64,000 nt of DNA from Natronorubrum bangense (GTDB lineage: Archaea > Halobacteriota > Halobacteria > Halobacteriales > Natrialbaceae): NCBI RefSeq assembly GCF_004799645.1, contig NZ_CP031305.1, positions 2,914,001-2,978,000 of the forward strand, read 5' to 3'. Position numbers and translations under genes: made by a program. This document shows, piece by piece, positions 8,408-16,412 of this stretch. The notes under the pieces were generated by a model that was not told the DNA's origin, searched no databases, and saw only the letters and a program-made list of their open reading frames with translations. Position 1 is the stretch's first letter. Each line of letters opens with the position of its first letter.

Positions 8408-9592
8408 TCAGCTCGAGATGCTGTCAGCGAGGTCGGTAGTGTCTCCGGGCTGGGACAGGCCCGGCTCGTCGCCGGTAACACCAGTTCGGATCCATCGAGT
8501 GCTATCGTTCGTCTCGATGGTTTCGTCGGTCAGCGCCGGGCGGCCAACGTAGCCATCCATCACTGCCGGACCGCTGACGGCGAGTTCGCCGTCAGCACCG
8601 TCCTCGAGCACACAGCTCTCGACCATCGGAACTGTCTCCCAGCGTGGCGAGGTGTCGGCGGTAGCCGACGTTCGCACGTGCGTTAGTCCCGTCTCCGGAC
8701 GACCACGGAGGCGCGTCACAGCGTCCTCGTGCTCCTCGAGCGCCGCCGTCGTCGGTTCGAGAACGGCGACAGTCTCGTCAGCATCGATCTCGAGTGCCGC
8801 AAGCGTCTCGTACTGCGACGGTGAGACGAACGTCCGATCGACACGGTCTGTATAGCACAACGACTGGACCGTCTCGGGGTCCCACTGTGGGTGTGGCAGG
8901 TACGTCCCACCGTCGAGTATCGTGGCTGTTGTGCCATACATCAATTCGAGCGGATTCGACAGCGGGAGACTCCCGAGATGGCACTGTGTGCCGTCTCGCT
9001 CGAGAATCGAGCGACCGACGCTGGCAGCGCCAGCCAGCGCCGCGTGTGTGTAGGTTACACCGAGTGGCTCGCCATCGTCGTGTCCGACGTACGCGATCAG
9101 CCCTCGATCGCTGTCTGACTGTCGCACGACGTCGATTCCAGTCCGTGAGCCAGCACTGTTCATGCCGTCGTTGTCGAGAAACGCCGACAACGTGACTCCC
9201 ATCCGTGCATCACAGTCGACCGTGATCGCGACACGTGTCTCGTCAGCCCGGTTCAAAATCGTCAGAAACGGTGTCTCGTCGGTGACGAACGCGTCACAGC
9301 CGGTTTCGTTCAGTACCGCGATGATGTCGTCGGTGCGGTAGTCAGTCGGCATTGTCACCGGTACACAGCCGTTTCTGAGTGTCCCATAGAAGGCGATGAG
9401 AAACGCTCGAGGATTCGACAGCCGAATCGCGATGGCGTCGCCGGCAGTAATCTCACGAGCCTGTAGACCGCCAGCGAACCGATCGGTCAGCGACCAGAAC
9501 TTCGAGAACGTCAGTGAGTCGTCGCCACCGATCGCCGTCGCTGCCTGGTTCTCCATCGTCACTTCTTGCAGCGTTTTGATGATATTCGCCAT
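8408..9592 (-). CDS. Degenerate acyl-CoA synthetase-like (ANL superfamily) protein
   Basis: About 394 residues from the ATG at 9592; the frame extends to a TTG at 9634. The N-terminal ANL domain is recognisable (LTFSKFWSLTDRFAGGL; DAIAIRLSNPRAFLIAFYGTLRNGCVPV; WIRTGVTGD near the end). The ATP phosphate loop, normally YTSGTTGxPKGV, reads YVGHDDGEPLGV: the Ser/Thr cluster and the lysine are gone. The C-terminal mobile domain with the catalytic lysine is absent. It is therefore probably not an active adenylating enzyme, and may act as a binding or regulatory relative or be a decaying gene kept open. Spacing to the upstream orc1/cdc6 gene is 100 bp. Confidence 0.65.
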   Translation of the reverse strand: MANIIKTLQEVTMENQAATAIGGDDSLTFSKFWSLTDRFAGGLQAREITAGDAIAIRLSNPRAFLIAFYGTLRNGCVPVTMPTDYRTDDIIAVLNETGCDAFVTDETPFLTILNRADETRVAITVDCDARMGVTLSAFLDNDGMNSAGSRTGIDVVRQSDSDRGLIAYVGHDDGEPLGVTYTHAALAGAASVGRSILERDGTQCHLGSLPLSNPLELMYGTTATILDGGTYLPHPQWDPETVQSLCYTDRVDRTFVSPSQYETLAALEIDADETVAVLEPTTAALEEHEDAVTRLRGRPETGLTHVRTSATADTSPRWETVPMVESCVLEDGADGELAVSGPAVMDGYVGRPALTDETIETNDSTRWIRTGVTGDEPGLSQPGDTTDLADSISS

Positions 9593-9691
9593 CGCTGGCG
9601 AGTTTTGGGCACTGTCTGTTGAACGTTTACTCAATACAGTACAGCAGTCTGGTCAACAGACCAAAGTATCAATATCCCCTAAAAGACCGAG

Positions 9692-10924
9692 TTACGCAGC
9701 GTCCTCCTCGAGGACGGCCAGTCGTGAATCGCGCAAGAGCACCTTCCTGACGATCGAAGGGTTCTCCAGTAGTCGGTGTTTGGCGTGGGCACCGCGGCCC
9801 CGTCCACGACCCTCGCGTTCGGACTGGATCACGTTGAGGAAGTTCTGCTCTTGGAGGATCTCCTGGACGCGACGCTCCGAGAGCACGTCGAAATCGAGCC
9901 GACGAGCGACTTCCTTGTACTGGTTGTAGATGATTTTCGTCGGGAACTCTTTTTCCGTGCTGTTTTCGGTCAGCAGCGTCAGCGAGTAGAGAATCGCTTT
10001 GGCCTGCTGGGGTGAGCCCTCGATCAGCTCGTTGAATCGGTCGGCTTCGGTCTTCTCTTTGGCGTCTCGGACATGATCTGCAGTGACCTGTGTCGCGTTC
10101 TGCTTTTTTGCGATCCGGCCGGCGTTTCGAAGGATGTCGATCGCCTTGCGCGCGTCGCCGTGTTCCTGGGCTGCAAGCGCGGCAGTCAGCGGAATCACGT
10201 CGTCAGAGAGCACCTCCTCGTGGAACGCGTCCCGTCGTTTCTCTAAGATTTCGACGAGCTGGTTGGCGTCGTACGGCGAGAACACGAGTTCGTCCCGGGA
10301 AAGACTCGATTTGACGCGTTCGGAGAGATGATCCGGGAAATCGATCTTGTTCGAGATGCCGATGATACCGATACTCGAGTCTGAGATCCGTCGGTTCTCG
10401 CCGGCACGGGAGAGCTTTCGAAGCACTTCATCGTCCTCGAGCATGTCAATCTCGTCGAGGATGACGATGGTAACGTCGGTACAGTGGTCGACCGACTGCC
10501 AGAGGCGTTTGTAGTAGTCGCCGGTGCCGAGGCCACGGTCGGGAACGGTGACGCCGCTTTCGTCGGGATCGTTGACGATCTGGGCAATCGTCTTGACGAT
10601 CGACGCCTCGGTGTTTTGCTCGCCACAGTCGATGAACGCGTACTTGACCGTGACGTCGTCACGTCGTGCTTCCGAGATCACTCGCTGGGTGACCGACCGA
10701 GAGATCAGCGATTTGCCGGTGCCAGTCTTGCCGAAGATGAACAGGTGGTTCGGTTCGCTCCCGAAAATCGCGGGATTCAGGGCGTCCGCCACCCGTTGCA
10801 TTTGCTCATCGCGTCCGACGATCCGGTCCGGACCGGGAAGGTGCGTGATCTCGAGCAAGCGCTCGTCGGCAAAGACCGGATCGTCGTACCGAAAGAGTGG
10901 ATCACGATCGTCGTTGGCGGACAT
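9692..10924 (-). CDS. orc1: Orc1/Cdc6 family replication initiator
   Basis: 410 residues from the ATG at 10924 (the frame continues upstream but the family begins MSANDDRDPLF). The AAA+ domain shows Walker A FGKTGTGKS, Walker B VTIVILDEIDML and a sensor-1 region IIGISNKIDF; the C-terminal winged helix is around IIYNQYKEVARRLDFDVLSERRVQEIL. In archaea these proteins bind origin recognition boxes and load MCM. The gene is transcribed away from a roughly 1-kb non-coding region full of box-like repeats, the standard arrangement of haloarchaeal origins in which each initiator sits beside its own origin. Haloarchaea usually have several orc genes; which one this is cannot be told. Confidence 0.93.
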   Translation of the reverse strand: MSANDDRDPLFRYDDPVFADERLLEITHLPGPDRIVGRDEQMQRVADALNPAIFGSEPNHLFIFGKTGTGKSLISRSVTQRVISEARRDDVTVKYAFIDCGEQNTEASIVKTIAQIVNDPDESGVTVPDRGLGTGDYYKRLWQSVDHCTDVTIVILDEIDMLEDDEVLRKLSRAGENRRISDSSIGIIGISNKIDFPDHLSERVKSSLSRDELVFSPYDANQLVEILEKRRDAFHEEVLSDDVIPLTAALAAQEHGDARKAIDILRNAGRIAKKQNATQVTADHVRDAKEKTEADRFNELIEGSPQQAKAILYSLTLLTENSTEKEFPTKIIYNQYKEVARRLDFDVLSERRVQEILQEQNFLNVIQSEREGRGRGRGAHAKHRLLENPSIVRKVLLRDSRLAVLEEDAA

Positions 10925-11050
10925 TTCGTTACCCCGTGGCTTCCAACTGGATTGAAATAAAGCTATGGAGATCGATCGCGGATGTAAACATCGAGTGATA
11001 GGCCACAAGACCTGCGGATTTCACCCACTATGCGAGATAGCTGTCGAACA

Positions 11051-11080
11051 GCAGTCTCGCGTTTCTAACACCGGGTGTGG
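11051..11080 (-). repeat. Origin recognition box-like element 1
   Basis: Minus strand core GTTAGAAACGCGAG (11069-11056), one mismatch from the GTTACAAACGCGAG core of the best boxes. The G-string that normally follows is missing, so this is the weaker outer copy next to orc1. Confidence 0.55.
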
Positions 11081-11110
11081 GCTGTTCGAGAGGAGTCGAG
11101 TATGTGAAAC

Positions 11111-11153
11111 ACCGACACCCCCGTCGCGGATGTAACGCGAGGGGGCGTGTCCC
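11111..11153. repeat. Two overlapping, opposed origin box-like elements (2 and 3)
   Basis: Minus strand 11136-11111 reads GTTACATCCGCGACGGGGG then TGTC. Plus strand 11131-11153 reads TGTAACGCGAGGGGGCGTGT then CCC. They share the six bases 11131-11136, so one initiator dimer or two overlapping monomers would bind here. Confidence 0.6.
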
Positions 11154-11311
11154 AGTGAACGGCCGGGAGTGAACTGAGAGTGGCGGGACAGACGTGATGG
11201 ATTGAGATGTGATTATGACAGCGCTATTACCCATAGTGTGACGGTACTGTCGTGAAAGCCGCCGAAAAAGTACGAGACTCCCGGTAACCGACGGAGTTCG
11301 CGGTTACTAGA

Positions 11312-11341
11312 GGGGGGACACACCCCCCTCGCGTTTGTAAC
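11312..11341 (-). repeat. Origin recognition box, strong copy (element 4)
   Basis: Minus strand GTTACAAACGCGAGGGGGG followed by TGTGTCCCC. It has the full palindromic core plus G-string and is nearly identical to element 7 at 11464 but inverted, so the two face each other around an approximately 120-bp spacer. Confidence 0.75.
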
Positions 11342-11408
11342 GCCGAATAGGTGGGGTGGGTGTTCGATTATTCCCGATTTTGTGTCGATTGAGATGCTAT
11401 CGGCCCGA

Positions 11409-11467
11409 TTTTACATCCGCGACTGTGGTGTGTTCCACGTAGAGACCCCCCTGCCTTTGTGCCGTTA
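11409..11467. repeat. Two degenerate origin box-like elements (5 and 6)
   Basis: Plus strand 11409-11436 contains TTACATCCGCGAC then GTGGTGTGTTCC, resembling element 2. Minus strand 11467-11441 contains GGCACAAAGGCAGGGGGG then TCTC, a diverged full box. They lie between the two strong copies. Confidence 0.45.
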
Positions 11468-11493
11468 CAAACGCGAGGGGGGTGTGTGTCCCC
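11464..11493 (+). repeat. Origin recognition box, strong copy (element 7)
   Basis: Plus strand GTTACAAACGCGAGGGGGG followed by TGTGTGTCCCC, the same sequence as element 4 apart from one extra TG. This is the most convincing pair of boxes in the window. Confidence 0.75.
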
Positions 11494-11636
11494 TTTGTTG
11501 AATCCGATTCAACGTGCAAGTCCACGATATCGGCCGATAGAAGCCAATTGACTCCCGAATAGCAGAAGAAACTCCGGTTGCGACACCAGTTCAGTCCACG
11601 CGGTGTTCTAATGGGATTCAAGAGTTGTTATAATAA

Positions 11637-11724
11637 CTAGCCGTCCTGTGTTTGCTCTAGAGACCGATACAATACACTAGTATCCTAGATCTAGTACTAG
11701 TATACTAGTGAGACCGTTCTCTAG
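11637..11724. other. CTAG-rich segment
   Basis: Eight CTAG tetranucleotides occur within 88 bp (starting at 11637, 11657, 11677, 11685, 11691, 11697, 11705 and 11721), including ACTAGT and CCTAGATCTAGTACTAG. CTAG is strongly avoided in haloarchaeal genomes and is scarce elsewhere in this window. It lies at the trmJ-side edge of the origin region. Confidence 0.7.
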
Positions 11725-11983
11725 ACGAGATGACAGAGAACACCACACAGACAGTGTATCGAACACCGCGTTCCCAGACAGTCACGACTCACACAGGTCC
11801 GTTCACTCAGTAGCATCCTGTCCCCAGCGAACACGTCTCTTTTGGCCGGTCAGTGCGTTTGCCCGGTATGGACGACACCACAGCGATCTTGTGGCCCAAT
11901 CGTTTCAGTTCGAGACCTCAACCGAACGGTATCGTGACGAACACTTCCTCCCTTACTTTCGGAACGGGGTCACTCGAGGACCG

Positions 11984-12757
11984 ATGACTGCTGAGACATC
12001 CGATATCGATGGATTGGCCGATCGGTCACGGACACCGCCGACGGTCGCTGTCGTCGATGCCCAGTCGCCGGGCAACGTTGGAACGATCGCCCGTGCGATG
12101 AAGAACTTCGGGTTTGACGAACTGTTGCTCGTCGATCCACCAGCACTCGATCCTGACGGCGAAGCCTACGGGTTTGCGGGGCATGCTCGCGAGGACATCC
12201 TGCCGAACGCGACGGAGGTTTCGTTCGACCACCTCGTCGAGAACTATCACACCATCGGCTGTACAGCGGTGACCAACGAAGACGACCACAGCCACGTTCG
12301 ATTTCCGTACTCGACACCGTCCGAGCTTCCGGATCGACTGGCGACTGTCGAGGCACCCACGGCACTCGTGTTCGGCCGTGAGCGCGTCGGGCTCACCAAC
12401 GACGAACTCGCCCGAATCGATGAGATCTGTTCGATTCCGGCCGCTGCTGACTACCCCGTTCTCAATCTCGGGCAGGCCGCAACCATCACCCTCTACGAAC
12501 TCCGCTCACTCACCCTCACGGACGAGGAGACACAGCTACCCGACCTCGAGCGTGTTCGGGCTCCCGAACCGACCATTGATCGCGTCTACGACCAGTGGGC
12601 CGAACTGCTCGAAGAGCTCAACCATCCCGTCGAAAAACGCGAGAAAACGATGCGCATGCTCCGGCGCGTGTACGGTCGGGCTGATCTGACGACGGGTGAG
12701 GCGATCGCGCTCCTCGGATTGCTCCGTCGGGCAACTGAACGGCCGGCCGAACAGTGA
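11984..12757 (+). CDS. trmJ: TrmJ-type tRNA 2'-O-methyltransferase (SpoU/SPOUT family)
   Basis: 257 residues from the ATG at 11984; the longer open frame to 11708 runs through the origin region without conservation. The SPOUT knot motifs are visible: VDAQSPGNVGTIARAMKNFG (motif 1), ALVFGRERVGLTNDE (motif 2) and PVLNLGQAATITLYEL (motif 3). TrmJ methylates the 2'-OH of nucleotide 32 in tRNA anticodon loops. The C-terminal helical tail (PVEKREKTMRMLRRVYGRADL) matches TrmJ rather than TrmH. It is the first gene to the right of the putative origin. Confidence 0.88.
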   Translation: MTAETSDIDGLADRSRTPPTVAVVDAQSPGNVGTIARAMKNFGFDELLLVDPPALDPDGEAYGFAGHAREDILPNATEVSFDHLVENYHTIGCTAVTNEDDHSHVRFPYSTPSELPDRLATVEAPTALVFGRERVGLTNDELARIDEICSIPAAADYPVLNLGQAATITLYELRSLTLTDEETQLPDLERVRAPEPTIDRVYDQWAELLEELNHPVEKREKTMRMLRRVYGRADLTTGEAIALLGLLRRATERPAEQ

Positions 12758-13138
12758 TCTGGAACCGGCTGTCACATGGAACGCGCGGTCGCTGATCACT
12801 CATGTTGGACCCGCTGACGGATACGCTGATCGCCTATTATCGACCATCGCCAGGAGATGACTGACGTCAATCGATACTAAACGATGGGGCTACTCGGTGC
12901 TGGAACGGCGTTTGTAGCCGGCTGTTCGGAGAGCATCGATGGTGAGGACGACTCGAGCGCCTCGAGTCTGCCGTTGGAACGCAGGCTGACTCCCGCGAGA
13001 TCGATCACGATGGGGTGAGTCCGGATCGAGGCAGAGTACGCAGGCGACCTCGTCGCTAACTAGTGGCGAACTTGAGACGGCTGTCGCCATCGATAGAACG
13101 CTGCTGTGACTCGACTCGAGAGGGTCACAGAAATCGCC
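12758..13138. other. Intergenic stretch with a lipoprotein remnant
   Basis: Apart from the short remnant at 12857-13018 I see no gene, RNA or repeat. The sequence has the composition of decayed coding DNA. Confidence 0.4.
12857..13018 (+). pseudogene. Remnant of a lipoprotein N terminus
   Basis: From 12884 a 44-codon frame reads MGLLGAGTAFVAGCSESIDG, i.e. a hydrophobic stretch ending in a lipobox (VAGC) followed by an acidic serine-rich linker, then a stop at 13016. Just upstream, ATG at 12857 gives MTDVNRY and a stop in another frame. Together they look like the start of a Tat-type lipoprotein gene broken by a frameshift and truncated. Short length and lack of a body argue against a working gene. 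Confidence 0.35.
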
Positions 13139-13798
13139 CTACTGCTCTGCGGGCGACACGGTCGACGTCTGCGTTGCTCGCCGGTCTAACTGTGAGACGT
13201 ACGCGCCCGTTTCGCTGAGCGTGCCGATCCAGCCACAACTGGAGCAGGCAAACAGGCCTTGCCCGTTGATCAGCGAGTCGCCACAGTCGGGACAGTCGGT
13301 TCCGGATTGCTGATCCGCCACTGACTCCGTTGACGCTTCGCGTTCGCTGGCACTACCCAATGGCGTTGGGAGCTCCCCGGTCCGAAGCGAGGCGATGACT
13401 TCGTCCGTCGTGTACGTCTCTTCGAGTTCCTCGTCGGTGTGGGGGAACACGCCAACCAGTTCGTCGTCAGCGTAGATCTCGAGACAAATAAGCGGCATCA
13501 CGAGCAGCTCTCTGGTCGCCCCGGAGAGCTGAGATGTCGTCGTCCGCTTTTTGAACGGCGGGCGGATGCTTACCCCTTGCTTGCCTGCCCACTCCCCGAA
13601 CCGCTCGAAGCTCTCGAGGGACTCCTGATAGGGGCTGTTGTCAGTCAGTGCGATCTCTTTTGGCCAACTGCGCAACAACAGGTCATCGATCGTCCCGTCT
13701 GACTCACAGACGCGAAGGGTTTCGACCTGTCTGTCGACTGGCTCGAGCAGCAGTGGTGCACGCACGTGACACACGGCTGTAATCGTCGATTCTGGCAT
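13139..13798 (-). CDS. Conserved haloarchaeal-type protein with C-terminal zinc ribbon
   Basis: 219 residues. The N-terminal two thirds (AVCHVRAPLLLEPVDRQVETL, LLLRSWPKEIALTD, LLVMPLICLEIYADDELVGVFPH) is a predicted alpha/beta domain I cannot name. A linker rich in Ser and Glu follows, then a zinc ribbon with two CxxC knuckles (CPDCGDSLINGQGLFACSSCG). The pattern suggests a DNA- or RNA-binding regulator, but this is inference. It is transcribed alone on the minus strand. Confidence 0.65.
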   Translation of the reverse strand: MPESTITAVCHVRAPLLLEPVDRQVETLRVCESDGTIDDLLLRSWPKEIALTDNSPYQESLESFERFGEWAGKQGVSIRPPFKKRTTTSQLSGATRELLVMPLICLEIYADDELVGVFPHTDEELEETYTTDEVIASLRTGELPTPLGSASEREASTESVADQQSGTDCPDCGDSLINGQGLFACSSCGWIGTLSETGAYVSQLDRRATQTSTVSPAEQ

Positions 13799-13903
13799 CG
13801 TTCACAGCGGCCACGTTCTCACGCATAAATCTTCCCTGAATTCCTACCACTGAACGCACCCGCGGTTGAGCGTTTCCAACCAGTCGTTTCGAACGCGGGG
13901 CCG

Positions 13904-14962
13904 CTACTCTCGAGGATCGACTGGTGGTCGCCCGGCATCCGCCTCACAAGCGTCGGATTCGGACTCGATCGGAACCCCACCGTCAGTTCGGGCTGTAGGC
14001 TCGCCCGTGTGCGGTGGTTGCTCGAGCGGTGTCGATCCCCATTTCGAGCGAAGGACCGAGCGAATCGCGGTGCGCTTGATGACGACGAAGCCAGCGAGGA
14101 TCGTTAGCAAGCCAACGATCGTCAGTGAGTCGACGACGGAGCCAAAGATGACCCAACTCACGCCGATCGCAACTGCTGGTTCGGCGTACCCGACGAGGTT
14201 GACCTGTATCGCGCCGCTTTCTTCGAGCAACTCGAAGTAGAGCAGGAACGCGAAGACGCCGGAGACGAACGTTAAGTACGCGTACGAGAGCAGTGCCGTC
14301 CGCGTTAGCTCGATCGCGGCTACCGATTCGCCACGCAGGCCAGCCCAGCCAAACAACACCCCGGCACCGAGCAACATCGCCCAGGCCTGAAGCGTCTCGA
14401 GCGGGAGGTCAGATTCGATCGGCCGCACGAGCACGCTCCCGAGTGCGAACGCGATCGCGGAGGCGAAGACGATTGCTGCACCGACCATCATATCGCCACC
14501 GAGCGCTGCCGAAGACGGCTGGACGACGAGGATGACGCCGATCAGGCCGAGTACGAAGCCGATGACACCGATGAGGCTGAGTCGCTCGTTCGGGAGCAAC
14601 ACGCCCGCGAACGCGACGGTGAGGATCGGTGCTGTACTGACGATTGTGGCGGCGACTGCACCTGAGACGTATAGCTCACCGATGTACAACAGGCCGTGAT
14701 AGAGTGCGATGACGAACACACCGGCAACGACGACCACGAGCCACTCTGCTCGACCTGTGGGACGAACCTGATCAGTGACGACGACTGCGTAGCCAAGGAC
14801 GATCGCACCTGCCAGTGCATAGCGGAGTCCGGCGAACAACAGCGGCGGGACGTACTCGAGACCGATCTCGATCGCCACGAACGAACTCCCCCAGCAGAGC
14901 GCGAGTATCGAAAAGAGCACCGGTTGGCGGTACTCCGATGGAATAGATCCAAACGTAATCAT
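13904..14962 (-). CDS. EamA/DMT-family transporter
   Basis: 352 residues with about ten hydrophobic helices arranged as two EamA repeats (first at LFSILALCWGSSFVAIEIGL, second at VGAAIVFASAIAFALGSVLV), plus a hydrophilic acidic tail of about 45 residues. Members export amino acids, nucleotides or other metabolites through the cytoplasmic membrane. It is divergent from an Lrp-type regulator, which suggests an amino-acid-related substrate and regulation by that protein. A TATA-like CTAAATACA at about 14986-14993 (minus) lies about 27 nt before the start. Confidence 0.88.
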   Translation of the reverse strand: MITFGSIPSEYRQPVLFSILALCWGSSFVAIEIGLEYVPPLLFAGLRYALAGAIVLGYAVVVTDQVRPTGRAEWLVVVVAGVFVIALYHGLLYIGELYVSGAVAATIVSTAPILTVAFAGVLLPNERLSLIGVIGFVLGLIGVILVVQPSSAALGGDMMVGAAIVFASAIAFALGSVLVRPIESDLPLETLQAWAMLLGAGVLFGWAGLRGESVAAIELTRTALLSYAYLTFVSGVFAFLLYFELLEESGAIQVNLVGYAEPAVAIGVSWVIFGSVVDSLTIVGLLTILAGFVVIKRTAIRSVLRSKWGSTPLEQPPHTGEPTARTDGGVPIESESDACEADAGRPPVDPRE

Positions 14963-14995
14963 ATCCAGTTCGGAACAGGCGGTTGTATTTAGATC

Positions 14996-15121
14996 CTTCT
15001 ACAAGCAGCCCGATATCGCAGAACTCAAAACCACACATATGGATTGCATCCGAATTGTCCGCCATGTGAGTCATGAGTCTTGTAGATATCTCCAATTTCA
15101 TCAGCCGTAGGACATTTATTT
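14996..15121. promoter_or_regulatory. Divergent promoter region with paired inverted octamers
   Basis: TCTACAAG at 14998-15005 and its reverse complement CTTGTAGA at 15079-15086 flank the space between the eamA and lrp genes, near their promoters. A TATA-like CATTTATTTC at 15112-15121 lies about 28 nt before the lrp-type ATG. The octamers are candidate half-sites for the Lrp-family protein encoded to the right. Confidence 0.35.
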
Positions 15122-15143
15122 CGCCTCCACCAACCACTCCTCC

Positions 15144-15626
15144 ATGGACGAACGCGACGTGCGACTGCTCAAGGCAATCTCCGAACTCGAGACGGGAAGC
15201 CCCGAGCGGCTTCACGAAGCAACCGGCATCCCGGTGTCGACGATTCACTATCGGCTGTCCAACCTTCGAGAGGAGGGGATCATTACGAACGACCGCTACG
15301 ACATCGATCTCGATGAACTCGGTCTTGGCGTGACCGTCCTCGTCGAGGTTCACGCCGATTATCAGGGTTCCTACGAGGAGTTTTCGGATCGACTGCTGAC
15401 CGTCGAAGGCGTCACGAACGTCTACTTCACGATGGGCGAGACTGACTTCATCGTCGTCGCCCGTCTGAGCAGCAGCGAGATGGTCGAGCGCCTGATCGCC
15501 GAGTTCGAACAGCTCGAGGGCGTCGACCGAACCGACTCGACGTTCGTCATCTCGGCGATCGAAGAACGCGACGCCTTGCAGAGTTACAGCCTCGAGACGT
15601 TACTCGAGGAGTTGGTTGACGAATAG
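15144..15626 (+). CDS. Lrp/AsnC-family transcriptional regulator
   Basis: 160 residues. The N-terminal winged helix (residues about 1-55) contains the recognition region EATGIPVSTIHYRLSNLREEG; the C-terminal RAM/ACT-like ligand domain runs from about 65 to 140 (VTNVYFTMGETDFIVVARLSS). Lrp proteins form octamers that sense amino acids and regulate neighbouring transport and metabolism genes. The divergent EamA transporter is the obvious candidate target. A TATA element 28 nt upstream supports the chosen ATG. Confidence 0.9.
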   Translation: MDERDVRLLKAISELETGSPERLHEATGIPVSTIHYRLSNLREEGIITNDRYDIDLDELGLGVTVLVEVHADYQGSYEEFSDRLLTVEGVTNVYFTMGETDFIVVARLSSSEMVERLIAEFEQLEGVDRTDSTFVISAIEERDALQSYSLETLLEELVDE

Positions 15627-15878
15627 GGCTGTGAGTGTTTGGGAGAGATGTGTGTTCCAGCGAGCGGTTTGCGTACACTGTCCTGTCCACACGCATTCAT
15701 ACTGAAACCCTCGTAGAACGGCTCATAGAGGTATATCCCACACTGCAGTCACCCGCACACGACGGTAACTACAGCTGCGAAGTGAGCAGCATCTAACTAT
15801 GTGTTTTGTTACTATTTAGCGAGGAAAGTACGTATGCGCATAATCTATTTAATGATAGTATACCTAACTGGTAGTTAT

Positions 15879-16061
15879 ATGAATCGGACGGAGTTCTTCC
15901 TCACCCTAATCACGTTTCTCTTAGCGTCAATTGTATTCGTAATTGGAGGGATGAATAACACACCTTCAATTATTTTAATACCTGTTCTAATTATCATATA
16001 TGGTACACCGTTCTATCTTTTCGCAGAACTGATAAACTTTATCGGACAGAATACCGACTAA
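15879..16061 (+). CDS. Small AT-rich membrane protein
   Basis: 60 residues from ATG 15879 (the frame stays open further upstream, but MNRTEFFLTLITF is the more natural start). Two hydrophobic helices (LITFLLASIVFVIGG and IILIPVLIIIYGTPFYLF) make almost the whole protein. The DNA here is visibly AT-richer than the neighbours and codons are not the usual G/C-ending ones, which suggests recent acquisition or weak selection. No function can be assigned. Confidence 0.5.
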   Translation: MNRTEFFLTLITFLLASIVFVIGGMNNTPSIILIPVLIIIYGTPFYLFAELINFIGQNTD

Positions 16062-16197
16062 TAGTAGCTTCACACCCTCTACTGAATGATATGTTCTTCC
16101 CCTCTGTACTGAGCGATGCGTGCCTCTTGAGACATGGTGAAACGAAACGTGCCGATCTGCTCAATACAGGTGCGAACTGACCGATTCCCGCAAGACA

Positions 16198-16204
16198 TTT
16201 ATAT
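16198..16204 (+). promoter_or_regulatory. TATA box of the small membrane protein at 16227
   Basis: TTTATAT centred about 26 nt before the ATG at 16227. The spacing implies a leaderless mRNA and fixes the start of the small gene. Confidence 0.5.
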
Positions 16205-16226
16205 CAATCCTCGTACTATTCGCTCT

Positions 16227-16412
16227 ATGGCCTCTGACAAAATTCTTATCGGTATTCTTGGTCTACAAATAGCCGTTATTGCCGGAACAGTGGCAATCAT
16301 TCAGGAATTAGCCCCTGCAGCAGAGGGTACGATGGTTATGTTGATGTGGGGAAGTATTCTAATTACGCTTTCAGGATTTTTGATAGGACGAGTTGATAAC
16401 TTCTTTGAATAG
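16227..16412 (+). CDS. Small membrane protein, two helices
   Basis: 61 residues starting MASDKILIGILGLQ; the open frame reaches back to 16134, but the TATA box at 16198-16204 would then lie inside it. Two hydrophobic helices (ILIGILGLQIAVIAGTVAII and MVMLMWGSILITLSGFLIG) are followed by a short charged end. Like its neighbour at 15879 it sits in relatively AT-rich DNA between housekeeping genes. The two could form a pair, but they are separated by about 165 bp and the second has its own promoter. Confidence 0.55.
   Translation: MASDKILIGILGLQIAVIAGTVAIIQELAPAAEGTMVMLMWGSILITLSGFLIGRVDNFFE

Larger units (their letters stand above)
10925..11983. other. Putative replication origin region
   Basis: About 1060 bp without a credible gene, between orc1 (leftward) and the TrmJ-like gene (rightward). 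It holds at least six origin-recognition-box-like elements in both orientations between 11051 and 11493, AT-rich spacers (for example 11364-11400 and 11621-11640) that could serve as the unwinding element, and a CTAG-rich segment at 11637-11724. Open frames crossing the boxes are incidental. The assignment rests on repeats plus the adjacent initiator gene. Confidence 0.8.

Noticed and set aside
11397-11621. 74-codon minus-strand frame in the origin region
   Set aside because: Crosses a strong origin box and has no recognisable protein features.
11708-11983. 92-codon upstream extension of the trmJ-like gene
   Set aside because: Low similarity to any TrmJ start, passes through the CTAG-rich origin edge; the ATG at 11984 matches the family.
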